Part shown: one piece after another, positions 7,691-16,732 of the stretch | How positions within the stretch are numbered: position 1 is the stretch's first letter | Layout of the letters: each line of letters begins with the position of its first letter | Source of the DNA: Hominimerdicola alba | GTDB taxonomy: Bacteria > Bacillota > Clostridia > Oscillospirales > Ruminococcaceae | Length of the DNA stretch: 64,000 bases | Direction: 5' to 3' | Assembly (NCBI RefSeq): GCF_900109655.1 | Contig: NZ_FOAT01000007.1 | Span: 97,686-161,685 of the forward strand | Position numbers and translations under genes: made by a program | The notes under the pieces: generated by a model | Told to the model about the DNA's origin: nothing | Seen by the model: the letters and a program-made list of their open reading frames with translations, nothing else | Database searches by the model: none

Positions 7691-8164
7691 ACTGATTACC
7701 CCTTTCTGCCATACTTTATAAAAAACACAACATCAGCACCAATGCTGATATACATAAATGACATAAGCTTATATGTCCCATACCATAAACATATAATAAC
7801 AGAAAATTCAAATAAAATCAAGATATTATCAAAAGTTTGTATAATATTTCCACATAAGTTTGTGCAATTTTTTGGCAGCGGGTTCAGGAGATCATAAGGT
7901 TCAGTTCGTGATCGGGGTGAGTAGATCCTGTGTAAAAGCGCAGTTATTCAGCTGATACACTTTACAATCATTTAAAAATATGGTATTATTATTTATATCA
8001 GATATCCTGCCTCTTTGTTCTTTTTCGAGCTTTTTCATGAGTTAAAGATTATTTTAGAATTGATATGCTATCATATAGACACAGAAAAGGACAGTGCATT
8101 CGGTCAGCACTCACACCATACTGTGCAGACCAAGCACAAGACAATAGAAAAGGGGCAATGAATC
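7691..8164. other. Long AT-rich intergenic region between divergent genes
   Basis: Of these 474 bases I can support only the promoter at 7961-7989. The segment next to the phosphodiesterase start is AT-rich and has no clear consensus promoter on the complement. No repeat family member or coding frame is evident. Confidence 0.4.
7961..7989 (+). promoter_or_regulatory. Promoter of the FtsX-type ABC transporter operon
   Basis: TTTACA (7961-7966), a 17-base spacer, TATTAT (7984-7989); each hexamer matches consensus at five of six bases. It leaves a leader of about 165 nucleotides before ATG 8165. Confidence 0.55.
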
Positions 8165-10525
8165 ATGTTTTTCAGAATTTTGAAAAAAGACCTGAAACGT
8201 AAAAAGACGATGAATATCATACTTCTGCTGTTCATCATACTCTGTTCGATGTTTGCGGCGGCGAGTGTCAACAACATCATCGCGGTAACAGGCGGTATCG
8301 ACCATTATTTTGATATGGCAAACGTGCCTGATATCAGTGTTACGCTTAGCAAGAAAAACGATGAGTTTGAAAAGGAACTGAATGAGCTCCCCTCGATAAA
8401 GGAGATAAAGACCGAGAAATATTTTGAGATCACAAGCTCAAAGTCATTTATACACAACGGAGTAAGGCTCACAAATTTCATCAATCCAGCAAACCTGTTA
8501 GCCGATACCGATATGGCGCTGAACTATTTCGATAAAGACAACAACATCATCGAAAGTGTTGAAAAGGGCACATTCTATGCAACTATCCCCTTCACTGACG
8601 ATACTGATATCAAGGGCGGCGATGATATTACCGTAAGGCTTGACGGTAAAGAGCTTACTCTAAAGTATATGGGCTATTTCAAGGGAGCATTATTCTCCAC
8701 AGAACCCTCAGCAAGCCCGATGCTTCTTGTCAATCCTGCGGATTATTCCACACTGAAAGAGTACGGCGCTTCGCAAAGTATGCTCGGTGATGGAAAGAGG
8801 CTTTATATAAATACAAGCGACACAGATGCCATAGAGGAACTTGCAGAACAGTATGACAGCGTATATGCTTCAACAAGAGAGCAACACAGGAGCCTTTATC
8901 TTTATGATATGCTGACGGCTTATATCATGATGGCTATAAGCATAGTGCTGATGATAACCGCATTCGTTGTGCTGAGGTTTACAATAGGCTTCACCATAGC
9001 TGAGGAATTCCGCGAGATAGGTGTTATGAAAGCTGTGGGTATACAGAGCGGCAGCATACGCGGTATGTATATCATAAAATATCTTGCCATATCCGTTGCA
9101 GGTGCGCTGATAGGATTTATCTGTTCGATGCCACTGCAGGATATGATGATGAAGACAGTATCCAAAAACATGGTGCTTGGCAGTGAAAACGGCTCGGTAA
9201 TGGGAGCTGTGAGCTGTGTGGGCGTTGTGACTGTGATACTTATATTCTGCTATATTTGTACACGCAGGGTTAAGAAGCTTTCACCCATCGATGCAGTGCG
9301 CAACGGTCAGACAGGTGAACGATTCGGCAGAAGAAGCATGATACATCTTGGCAGTTCAAAGCTGCCCTCAACAGGGTTTATGGCACTCAACGATGTTATG
9401 AGTGCGCCTAAGAGGTTCGGGCTGATAACACTGATATTTGCACTTTGTATGCTGATAGTTACGCTGATGTCAAACTTTGCGCTGACACTCAAAAGCGAAA
9501 AGATACTGTGGGCATTTACTATCCCCGAAAGTGAAGCGCACATAATGGACGCTGAGATGATCGGAAAACTGTTCGGCGATGATAAAGATGCCTGCAATAA
9601 ACTGATATCAGATGTGAGCGATACCCTTGAAAAGGAGGGTATACAGGGACAGGTATCTGTATCCGTCGGAAAGAACTGCAAGTCATATTACAAGGACAAA
9701 ACAGCCGATTTAACCTACTGGGTGAACAAGGGTGAAAATGTCAGCGAACCCCGCATAGATGAGGGCTGTGCGCCAGGCAAATCAGATGAGATAGTGCTGA
9801 CGGGCTATGCCATGGATGATCTTGGTGCGGGTATCGGCGACCGCATAAAAGCCGATTTCGACGGCGAAGAAAAAGAATTTCTCGTAACGGGAAAGTTCTC
9901 CACATTTATGGGCAGCGGTCACACGGCTCTGTTATATAATGATGTAGAGTTTGCTTCTCCCAACAGTGCCAGCGGAATACAGATACATTTTGACGGTTCA
10001 CCCGACAAGGAGACCATTAATAAAAATATCGACAAGCTGAGAGAGGTATTTGATACCGACAAGATATACAACACATCGGACATGATAAAACAAATGACAG
10101 GTATATCGGATACGCTAAACACCATCAAGAAAATGATGATGATACTTACTGCCATAGTTACAGCCATGATAGTTGTGCTTATGGAGAGAAGCTTTATCTC
10201 AAAGGAAAAGAGCGAGATAGCGCTGATGAAAGCGGTGGGCGTATCAAGCAGGAGCATAATCGCACAGCACACGCTGAGATTCGTTATGGTCTCGGTGATC
10301 GCCTGTATAGTATCTCTGGCGGCGCTTATGCCCATAAGCAATATCATAATGGATTTTGTATGCTCAATGATCGGTGATATCTCGGGTATGAAATGCGACA
10401 TCGACCCCATAGAGATATTCGTCATCTGCCCCGTAATGCTTATACTTGTAACGACTATCGGCGCTATGCTGACTGCACTTTACACAAGAACTATCAGGGC
10501 GAGTGACACAGCTTCCATCGAATAA
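8165..10525 (+). CDS. ABC transporter permease, FtsX/MacB type
   Basis: This 786-residue protein begins at ATG 8165 after AAGGGG. It has an N-terminal helix (MNIILLLFIILCSMFAAASV), an extracellular domain of about 200 residues, then two FtsX permease modules: three helices at about 250-365 around EEFREIGVMKAVGIQSGSIRGMYIIKY, and three at 660-770 around SEIALMKAVGVSSRSIIAQHTLRF. A second large extracellular segment separates them. Members pair with a separate ATPase, here the next gene, and act in peptide-antibiotic resistance, lipoprotein or toxin handling. The two-component system further downstream suggests a cell-envelope stress or antimicrobial-peptide function; the substrate cannot be read from sequence. 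Confidence 0.88.
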   Translation: MFFRILKKDLKRKKTMNIILLLFIILCSMFAAASVNNIIAVTGGIDHYFDMANVPDISVTLSKKNDEFEKELNELPSIKEIKTEKYFEITSSKSFIHNGVRLTNFINPANLLADTDMALNYFDKDNNIIESVEKGTFYATIPFTDDTDIKGGDDITVRLDGKELTLKYMGYFKGALFSTEPSASPMLLVNPADYSTLKEYGASQSMLGDGKRLYINTSDTDAIEELAEQYDSVYASTREQHRSLYLYDMLTAYIMMAISIVLMITAFVVLRFTIGFTIAEEFREIGVMKAVGIQSGSIRGMYIIKYLAISVAGALIGFICSMPLQDMMMKTVSKNMVLGSENGSVMGAVSCVGVVTVILIFCYICTRRVKKLSPIDAVRNGQTGERFGRRSMIHLGSSKLPSTGFMALNDVMSAPKRFGLITLIFALCMLIVTLMSNFALTLKSEKILWAFTIPESEAHIMDAEMIGKLFGDDKDACNKLISDVSDTLEKEGIQGQVSVSVGKNCKSYYKDKTADLTYWVNKGENVSEPRIDEGCAPGKSDEIVLTGYAMDDLGAGIGDRIKADFDGEEKEFLVTGKFSTFMGSGHTALLYNDVEFASPNSASGIQIHFDGSPDKETINKNIDKLREVFDTDKIYNTSDMIKQMTGISDTLNTIKKMMMILTAIVTAMIVVLMERSFISKEKSEIALMKAVGVSSRSIIAQHTLRFVMVSVIACIVSLAALMPISNIIMDFVCSMIGDISGMKCDIDPIEIFVICPVMLILVTTIGAMLTALYTRTIRASDTASIE

Positions 10526-10539
10526 GGGAGGAAACATAA

Positions 10540-11310
10540 ATGAAAACTGTTTTGCAGGCGAAAGGTCTTTGCAAGACTTACATAGTGAACAAGCGACAGA
10601 ACAATGTACTGAAAAATATCGACCTCACCATTGAAGAGGGGGAGATGGTGGCAGTGATGGGTCCGTCGGGCTCGGGAAAAAGCACACTGCTCTACTGCCT
10701 TTCGGGCATGGACAGGGTAACTGCGGGCAAGGTGGATTTCTGCGGAAAAGAGATGACCGAGCTGAACGAAAAGGAACTGGCTTCCCTGAGACTTGACGAG
10801 ATGGGATTCATATTCCAGCAGATGTACATGATGAAAAATCTTTCGGTGCTGGATAATATAATCCTGCCTGCGGTAAAATCCAAAAAGAACACCGAGAGCC
10901 GCAAACAGACCGAAGAACGCGGACGAGCACTTATGCGCAAGCTGGGCATCGACGATATCGGGAACAACGATATCAACGAAGTATCGGGCGGACAATTGCA
11001 GAGAGCCTGCATTTGCAGGAGCATGATAAATTCTCCGAAAATGATATTCGCCGACGAGCCCACAGGCGCTCTCAACCGCGCGACCTCGGATGAAGTTATG
11101 GACGAACTGACCAAGCTAAACAGCGAGGGCACCACAGTTATGTGCGTCACCCATGACCCGAAAGTCGCCGCAAAGTGCAGCAGAGTCCTCTACATAGTAG
11201 ACGGCGGTATCGTAGGCGAAAAAATGCTCGGCAAGCTGGGCGACAGCAAGGAAACTCTGCGGGACAGAGAAAGAGACCTGAACAACTGGCTGATGGAACA
11301 AGGCTGGTAA
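10540..11310 (+). CDS. ABC transporter ATP-binding protein (MacB/LolD type)
   Basis: 256 residues starting at ATG 10540 after GGGAGGAAACATAA, 14 bases downstream of the permease stop, so one operon. Walker A is GPSGSGKST, the signature is VSGGQLQR, Walker B is MIFADEPTGA and the switch histidine is in CVTHD. The FQQMYMMKNLSVLDNI Q-loop segment is typical of the LolD/MacB ATPase group. It would power the adjacent FtsX-type permease. The D-loop reads GALNRATSDEVM where most relatives have ALD; this is a minor variant. Confidence 0.92.
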   Translation: MKTVLQAKGLCKTYIVNKRQNNVLKNIDLTIEEGEMVAVMGPSGSGKSTLLYCLSGMDRVTAGKVDFCGKEMTELNEKELASLRLDEMGFIFQQMYMMKNLSVLDNIILPAVKSKKNTESRKQTEERGRALMRKLGIDDIGNNDINEVSGGQLQRACICRSMINSPKMIFADEPTGALNRATSDEVMDELTKLNSEGTTVMCVTHDPKVAAKCSRVLYIVDGGIVGEKMLGKLGDSKETLRDRERDLNNWLMEQGW

Positions 11311-11315
11311 AAAAA

Positions 11316-11633
11316 TCCCCCGCCGCCTATTGCTGTTAATGGTATATTATCCTACGAACTGTGTGGTTTATTGAGGAAGACCCTTTTGAAAAAGGGTCCT
11401 CCTCAAACTCCTCCCCGAAAACTTTTAACTCTTTTGGGCAGGGGGCAGGCATCTTTATAAAGTGCACCTAGTACGGTCACTAACTGTACTTTATAGAAAT
11501 AGCTGCCCCCTGCCAAAAAGAAATGAAAGTCTTTGGAAAGGGGTCTGGGGAATAACCTTTCTTCAGAAAGGTTTTCCCCAGTAAGTCGCGCAGTACGTAA
11601 GATGACCTGCCATTAACAGCAATGGGCGGGGGA
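11316..11633. repeat. 318-bp multi-hairpin element with terminal inverted repeats
   Basis: Outer arms at 11316-11342 and 11610-11633 share TCCCCCGCC and ATTGCTGTTAATGG in inverted orientation. Inside are three hairpins in series: TTGAGG..GACCCTTTT paired with AAAAGGGTC..CCTCAA (11371-11406), GGCAGGGGGCAG paired with CTGCCCCCTGCC (11437-11448 and 11503-11514, with TTTATAAAGT and ACTTTATAG inside), and GGGGAATAACCTTTC paired with GAAAGGTTTTCCCC (11547-11579). No open frame. The structure is that of a miniature inverted-repeat element or a structured RNA. It lies between the ATPase and the response-regulator gene and probably ends transcription of the transporter operon. Confidence 0.7.
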
Positions 11634-11656
11634 TATTATGCTTTAGGGGTGATATT

Positions 11657-12319
11657 ATGACTGATATACTTATAGTTGAAGATGACAGGGAGTTAGCTTC
11701 GCTTTTGACAGATTTTCTGCGGGCTGAGGGATATACTGTATCGGCGGTGGACAGCGGTGACAGGGCAATACAGCTGTTTGAGAGGTATGGTGCGAAGCTC
11801 GTGGTGCTGGACATAAATCTGCCTGATGTGAACGGGTTTGCGGTGTGTTCAAAGCTTCGGGAGCAGGCGGACACGCCGATACTGATAGTCAGCTGCCGCA
11901 CGGACAAAGATGACAAGCTTATCGGCTTTGACCTTGGGGCGGACGATTACATCGAGAAGCCCTACGATATAGATATACTGCTTGCAAAGATCAAAGGCAT
12001 ATTCAAGCGTAGATATCAGGTGGATATACTCTGCGCGGACGGAGTGACCCTGAACCTTGCTGACCGCACTGCGGAGATAGACGGCGAAAAGACCGAGCTC
12101 ACGGTAAAAGAATTCGACCTGCTGACACTGCTGGTGCAGAACAAGGACAAGGTCATGAAAAAGGAGTATCTCTTCAACAGCGTGTGGGGCAGTGACAGCG
12201 ATTCAGAGATGCAGACGCTCCATGTGCATATCAACCGCCTGCGGCAGAAACTTGGGGACGACCCGAAAAATGCAAAACGCCTGCTGACGGTGTGGGGCGT
12301 GGGGTATAAGTTCGTATGA
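11657..12319 (+). CDS. OmpR/PhoB-family response regulator
   Basis: 220 residues, ATG 11657 after AGGGGTGATATT. The receiver domain has acidic residues VEDD near the start, phospho-acceptor Asp52 in VVLDINLPDVNG and the lysine in YIEKPYD. The C-terminal winged helix contains LTVKEFDLLTLLVQNKDKVMKKEYLFNSVWG and QTLHVHINRLRQKLG. It overlaps the kinase gene by four bases (ATGA), so the two are translationally coupled. It most likely controls the ABC transporter upstream in response to a cell-envelope signal. Confidence 0.94.
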   Translation: MTDILIVEDDRELASLLTDFLRAEGYTVSAVDSGDRAIQLFERYGAKLVVLDINLPDVNGFAVCSKLREQADTPILIVSCRTDKDDKLIGFDLGADDYIEKPYDIDILLAKIKGIFKRRYQVDILCADGVTLNLADRTAEIDGEKTELTVKEFDLLTLLVQNKDKVMKKEYLFNSVWGSDSDSEMQTLHVHINRLRQKLGDDPKNAKRLLTVWGVGYKFV

Positions 12320-13533
12320 GCACCTTCAAGAAACTCTTCATCGCTGTAACTGCGCTGTTCATATTACTCACGGTGATATTGAATATGGCGCTGATAAGGC
12401 AGGCTGATTCTCCCACAGGTATTTACCGCGTGGAAGCTAAGCGCCTGGCGGATGATATCGAGGAAAGGGGCAGTTATGACCTCGGCGATTACCCTCACCT
12501 TACGGGAGTTTTCACCGAAGATGACGGCGACCTTTATATTTCGGACGAGCAGTATGTCATCATCGAGGCGGCTGGCAAGCTTTACCGCGTGGAGTATAAT
12601 ACCTCAGATCACAGATCGTGGCTGCTGCTGATAAACGGCGCGCTGGCTGTGGTACTGTTGATGCTGTTCGTACTGTTTAGGTATATCCGCAGGAATATTA
12701 TCCTGCCTTTCGGTAGGCTGAACGATGTTCCGCAGGAGTTGGCGAGGGGAAATCTCGCGGTGCCGATACCCGAGGAGAAAAGCAGATTTTTCGGAAAATT
12801 CACCTGGGGCGTGAATATGCTTAGGGAAAGCATCGAGGAGAACCGAACCAAGGAGATATCCATGCAGAGGGATAAAAAGCTTCTGCTGCTGTCACTTTCC
12901 CACGATATCAAAACTCCCCTTTCTGCCATAAAACTGAACGCCAAGGCACTGGCGAAAGGTCTTTACAAGGATGAACAGAAACAGCGTGAAGCGGCTGAAA
13001 GCATCAACGCCCGCGCCGATGAGATAGAGGGATTCGTCAGCAGGATAACCAAAGCTTCCAGCGAAGATTTCATGGATTTCGAGGTACATATGGGTGAGGA
13101 ATTCCTCAGCGTGATACTTTCTCGTATAAACGAAAGGTATGCACCTCAGCTGAATATCAGCAGTACCGAATTCGTGATAGACGATTACGATGATTGTATC
13201 CTCAGCTGTGACGGCGACAGGCTGGCGGAATGTTTGCAGAACCTCATTGAGAACGCCATAAAATACGGTGACGGCAGGCTTATCGAGATATGCTTTGATA
13301 CCATGGACGGCTGTAAACTCATCACGGTGAAGAACACAGGCTGTACCCTTGAAGCAAAGGAACTTCCCCAGATATTTGAAAGCTTCCACCGCGGCAGCAA
13401 CGCCGAAAAAGCCAAGGGCAGCGGACTGGGACTTTTCATCTGCCGCAAGCTGATAACGCTTATGGGCGGCGAGGTATATGCGGATATCAAGGACGAATGC
13501 TTCCTTGTGACGCTGGTGGTCAGGCTTGCATAA
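12316..13533 (+). CDS. Membrane sensor histidine kinase
   Basis: 405 residues. Membrane helices at about 7-27 and 102-122 flank an extracellular loop of about 75 residues. A HAMP-like linker follows, then the H-box LSLSHDIKTPLSAI (His196), the N-box NLIENAIKYGDG and the G-box GSGLGLFICRKL. The short extracellular loop resembles kinases that sense peptides or envelope damage together with a partner ABC transporter. The partner response regulator is the overlapping upstream gene. Confidence 0.94.
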   Translation: MSTFKKLFIAVTALFILLTVILNMALIRQADSPTGIYRVEAKRLADDIEERGSYDLGDYPHLTGVFTEDDGDLYISDEQYVIIEAAGKLYRVEYNTSDHRSWLLLINGALAVVLLMLFVLFRYIRRNIILPFGRLNDVPQELARGNLAVPIPEEKSRFFGKFTWGVNMLRESIEENRTKEISMQRDKKLLLLSLSHDIKTPLSAIKLNAKALAKGLYKDEQKQREAAESINARADEIEGFVSRITKASSEDFMDFEVHMGEEFLSVILSRINERYAPQLNISSTEFVIDDYDDCILSCDGDRLAECLQNLIENAIKYGDGRLIEICFDTMDGCKLITVKNTGCTLEAKELPQIFESFHRGSNAEKAKGSGLGLFICRKLITLMGGEVYADIKDECFLVTLVVRLA

Positions 13534-13559
13534 AAATAATCGAGACAGGAGAAAATATC

Positions 13560-14093
13560 ATGATTGAAGATTTTGTAAAAGTAAAAGACGTAGACAAAGA
13601 GACCATAGAGAAGTACCGCGGCAAACTGCCCGATGAATATCTGGAGATATGGCAGGAACATGGCTACTGCACATTCTATAACGGCTATCTGAAGATAATT
13701 GACCCCGAAGAATACCAGGCGCTGATTGAAAGATCCTATTTTATGGGGAACGTTTCGATACCTATAATGGCTACAGCTTTCGGTGATATTTTAACATGGG
13801 AGAAAGACAATTATGTAGGCATCGTCAAATACAGATACGGTGACAATGATATTATAGAATCGGGCTTCAAGTACTTTATGATGGATCTTGAGTTCGGTGA
13901 ACTTGATGAAGAATTTTTCACTATCGAACAATACGATGAAGCAGTAGAAAAATACGGCGAACTTGAATATGACGAATGTTTCGGGTATGTTCCTCTGCTT
14001 GCACTGGGCGGAAATGAATCTGTAAACAACCTGAAAAAAGTGAAGATGAAAGAACATATAGCACTCATCTATAACATGGTCGGTGAGATATAA
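13560..14093 (+). CDS. GAD-like/DUF1851 protein (immunity-protein type)
   Basis: The ATG at 13560 follows AGGAGAAAATATC and is preferred over upstream in-frame starts inside the kinase gene. The acidic 177-residue product has no membrane segment. Its first part (YRGKLPDEYLEIWQEHGYCTFYNGYLKIIDPEEYQALI) matches the GAD-like domain, and the later LTWEKDNYVGIVKYRYG and FFTIEQYDEAVEKYGELEYDECFGYVPLLALGG match the DUF1851 (Tdi1 C-terminal) pattern. Such proteins are often immunity partners of contact-delivered toxins, but no toxin is nearby. It starts 26 bases after the kinase stop and is probably in the same transcript. Confidence 0.65.
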   Translation: MIEDFVKVKDVDKETIEKYRGKLPDEYLEIWQEHGYCTFYNGYLKIIDPEEYQALIERSYFMGNVSIPIMATAFGDILTWEKDNYVGIVKYRYGDNDIIESGFKYFMMDLEFGELDEEFFTIEQYDEAVEKYGELEYDECFGYVPLLALGGNESVNNLKKVKMKEHIALIYNMVGEI

Positions 14094-14117
14094 GATATCT
14101 GCCGATGTCAGCAAGAA

Positions 14118-14163
14118 AAAAATCTGAGGGAGATCCTTGTCAAAAGGGTCTCCCTCGATTTTA
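14118..14163. terminator. Bidirectional terminator
   Basis: AAATCTGAGGGAGATCC (14120-14136) pairs with GGGTCTCCCTCGATTT (14146-14161) and is flanked by A and T runs. It lies between the converging immunity-like gene and the GH39 gene. Confidence 0.75.
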
Positions 14164-14176
14164 CATATAGTTTGTA

Positions 14177-15667
14177 TCAGTGGAAAGATAAAACTTTGTC
14201 GTAGTCGTAGCCGCGGTCTGGGGTGAAAGTGCGTGGGGTGATTTCAAAATATACCACGCCGTTTCTTTTGGCAGTCAGGGAGATATCTGCACTTCCCTGT
14301 TCTGCGCTTATCACATCACTGCCGAAAAGGGGCTTTGCGGAAGCGCGGAGAAGTTCGGTCTGGGCTTTGGTGAGATATGGGGGTTCGCCCATATCGTGCC
14401 AGAGTTTAAGGGGATTGCAGGTATCCTCGTCAACCGTCTTGGTGATGAGAGTATATTCGCCATCTGCGGAGAATGTGAATGTGCGGGTGAAGTCTTCGCT
14501 GTCGATATTCCACAAAATGCCTGCGAAACCTTTGTCGGACTTAACGATGACTGCGGTATCATCGCGGAATATGCATTCGGTGCCGAATTCTTTCAGCTTT
14601 TTGAAGAACGCAAAGGTGTAGAAAGTGGGCTTGGGGATACAGCCGTTTGCCACCAGACCAAATCCGCCGTGGAAAGGTGTGAAAGGCACGCCCTGCTCTT
14701 CAAAAACATCACCGAATGTCCAGTAGGAATAGGAAGTATTCATATCACCCAGATGGGAGAGCTGACCTGCGAGATACGCCGCATTCAGGTTGGTATCGTG
14801 GATAACGCCCTTGGGAGTGTATGAAGTACTGAACTCGGTTATGTGTATGGGCAGACCCTTGAACTCGTCAAAGCTTTCAACAATATCGCGGGTAGTCTGC
14901 AAGTTGGAAAGCCTTTCCTCGGGATCCTGAAGAGTTGAATAATCGTAGTGACCTATGCGCTCGGGGAATTCAACGGTGTAGTGGTGGCGGGTGACAGCAT
15001 CGGGCTTGATGCCGTTATCGCGGCAGAATTCAAGAAATTTCCTTATCCATTCTTCGTCATTTACGCCGCATATTGCGGGTCCGCCCACCTGAAAACGCTC
15101 GTCGTAAGCCTTGATGGCGGTGAAAGTTTCCTTGAAGAGCCTGAAATACTCTTCCATGTCAGCCTTGTACCAGAATCCCGGAAGATTGGGCTCGTTCCAG
15201 ACTTCGATATTCCAGCCCAGAACTTCCTCGCCATAGCGGGTGCGGAGATGTTTCAGCAGTGCGATGACCATATCTGTCCACTGCTTGTAATCCTTGGGCG
15301 GAGTGGTGTTGCCTTTCCAGTAAAAGACGGTCTGGGTGCCGCTCGCCATTTTATCGGGCATGAAGCCAAGCTCCAAAAACGGACGTATGCCCAGTTCGAT
15401 ATAGCTGTCAAAAATGCGGTCGATGTAGGTGTAGTTGTATTCTACCTTTGTAACGCCGTCTTCCTCGTACTCCTGATATATAGCCACATCATCACAGAAC
15501 AGACCATGTCCGCGGATATTTTTGAAGCCTATCTCCTGCTGAACGAGTTTCAGCTGTTCAAGATATTCAGCAGTAAGCGCCAGACCAAGTCTGCCTGTTC
15601 CGACACAATAATCGACATTGTTGTTGAAAGGTACATTGTTATTTATATCAATAACTGTTTTTGCCAT
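14177..15667 (-). CDS. GH39 beta-xylosidase, cytoplasmic
   Basis: 496 residues from ATG 15667 behind TAGGAGGAATACCCA; no signal peptide. The catalytic barrel shows WNIEVWNEPNLPGFW (acid/base Glu159), AVTRHHYTVEFP and LPIHITEFSTSY (nucleophile Glu278), the GH39 signature set. About residues 390-496 form the usual beta-sandwich. It would release xylose from imported xylo-oligosaccharides. It is the last gene of the solute-binding protein/permease operon, but an intrinsic terminator sits just upstream of its ribosome site, so it is probably made at a lower or regulated level. Confidence 0.92.
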   Translation of the reverse strand: MAKTVIDINNNVPFNNNVDYCVGTGRLGLALTAEYLEQLKLVQQEIGFKNIRGHGLFCDDVAIYQEYEEDGVTKVEYNYTYIDRIFDSYIELGIRPFLELGFMPDKMASGTQTVFYWKGNTTPPKDYKQWTDMVIALLKHLRTRYGEEVLGWNIEVWNEPNLPGFWYKADMEEYFRLFKETFTAIKAYDERFQVGGPAICGVNDEEWIRKFLEFCRDNGIKPDAVTRHHYTVEFPERIGHYDYSTLQDPEERLSNLQTTRDIVESFDEFKGLPIHITEFSTSYTPKGVIHDTNLNAAYLAGQLSHLGDMNTSYSYWTFGDVFEEQGVPFTPFHGGFGLVANGCIPKPTFYTFAFFKKLKEFGTECIFRDDTAVIVKSDKGFAGILWNIDSEDFTRTFTFSADGEYTLITKTVDEDTCNPLKLWHDMGEPPYLTKAQTELLRASAKPLFGSDVISAEQGSADISLTAKRNGVVYFEITPRTFTPDRGYDYDKVLSFH

Positions 15668-15682
15668 TGGGTATTCCTCCTA

Positions 15683-15720
15683 AAAAGACACCGCCTGCGC
15701 CCGCAGACGGTGTCTTTAAA
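15683..15720 (-). terminator. Intrinsic terminator/attenuator between permease and GH39 genes
   Basis: On the complement a 15-bp perfect stem starting AAAGACACCG and ending CGGTGTCTTT, with loop GGGC, runs straight into TTTTT and then the GGAGG ribosome site of the GH39 gene. It could end most transporter transcripts or protect their 3' ends. Confidence 0.8.
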
Positions 15721-15727
15721 CATAATA

Positions 15728-16720
15728 TTATTCCTTTACGCCGCCGATGGTAAGACCAGCAACGAAGTATCTCTGTAAGAAAGGATACAGGATAACGATA
15801 GGAAGTGCTGTGACAACAGTAGCAGCCGCTCTTACAGTGGTAGGTGTTATTGATGCGCTGGCGTTCTTCATGGTATCGGCATTTGTATGCTGGTTTGTAA
15901 CAGAGCTCAGTGTCTTCATAAGCTCATACTGAAGAGTTGACAGATCACTATCCATTCTGTTATACAGCATAGCATCGAACCAGGAGTTCCACTGACCAAC
16001 TGCGGTGAACAGTGCAACTGTTGCAACAACGGGCATACACAGGGGGAAGATTATCTTAATGAAGATAGTCATGTGACCTGCGCCGTCCATCATAGCAGAC
16101 TCAGCAAGGCTGTCAGGCAGTCCGTTCATGTAAGTACGCAGTACCAGCATACTAAAAGCGGGAACCATGCCGGGCAGGATGTATACCATAAAGCTGTTGG
16201 TCATGCCCAGTGCCTTATAAACCAGGAATATGGGGATAAGACCGCCTGAAACGTACATTGTTACAACGTACAGCAGGGAGAGCTGCTTTTTGAACAGGAA
16301 CTCCTTACGGCTGAGTACATAAGCCAGTAGTGCGGTCACAATTGTAGAGGTAACAGTACCGATAACAGTTCTGAGTACGCTTATCTTTGCTGCAGTGAGC
16401 ATATTCTGCTGTGAAAGAACTGTATGATAGTTCTTAGTTGTGAACACTCTGGGGAACAGTGTGATGCCGCCCTTCAGTGCATCAAGACCATCATTGAAGG
16501 ATACTGCTACCATATTCAGCAGAGGATACATGATAACTATTGTAAATATTATCATGAAAACCGTATTGAATGCATCGAATATATTATCGCCCTTTGTACG
16601 GCGGCTGACGATGCTGTGCTTGGTTTTTGAACCGACGTCCTTTGCATCGCGCTTGGGCTTTTCTGCCTGCGGGATAGGTGCGGGCGGAGTAGAAACGATC
16701 TTTTTAGTTAATTCTGCCAT
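15728..16720 (-). CDS. Carbohydrate ABC transporter permease (LplC/YtcP type)
   Basis: 330 residues, ATG 16720 after AAGGAGGGCGCAAA. A hydrophilic Pro/Lys-rich N-terminal tail of about 45 residues precedes six membrane helices (first MIIFTIVIMYPLLNMVAVSF). The EAA loop reads ESAMMDGAGHMTIFIKIIFPLCMP and docks the ATPase. The protein ends YFVAGLTIGGVKE as in LplC homologues. It pairs with the permease 13 bases upstream; no ATPase gene is in the operon, so a shared MsmK-type ATPase is expected from elsewhere. Confidence 0.92.
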   Translation of the reverse strand: MAELTKKIVSTPPAPIPQAEKPKRDAKDVGSKTKHSIVSRRTKGDNIFDAFNTVFMIIFTIVIMYPLLNMVAVSFNDGLDALKGGITLFPRVFTTKNYHTVLSQQNMLTAAKISVLRTVIGTVTSTIVTALLAYVLSRKEFLFKKQLSLLYVVTMYVSGGLIPIFLVYKALGMTNSFMVYILPGMVPAFSMLVLRTYMNGLPDSLAESAMMDGAGHMTIFIKIIFPLCMPVVATVALFTAVGQWNSWFDAMLYNRMDSDLSTLQYELMKTLSSVTNQHTNADTMKNASASITPTTVRAAATVVTALPIVILYPFLQRYFVAGLTIGGVKE

Positions 16721-16732
16721 TTTGCGCCCTCC

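Noticed and set aside
10540..11310. The transporter as a sugar importer linked to the glycosidases
   Set aside because: The two-module FtsX permease and LolD/MacB-type ATPase belong to export or mechanotransmission ABC systems, and no solute-binding protein is encoded with them.
8165..14093. A complete toxin-immunity locus around the GAD-like/DUF1851 protein
   Set aside because: No large polymorphic toxin, VgrG, LXG or WXG protein is encoded within the window near the gene.
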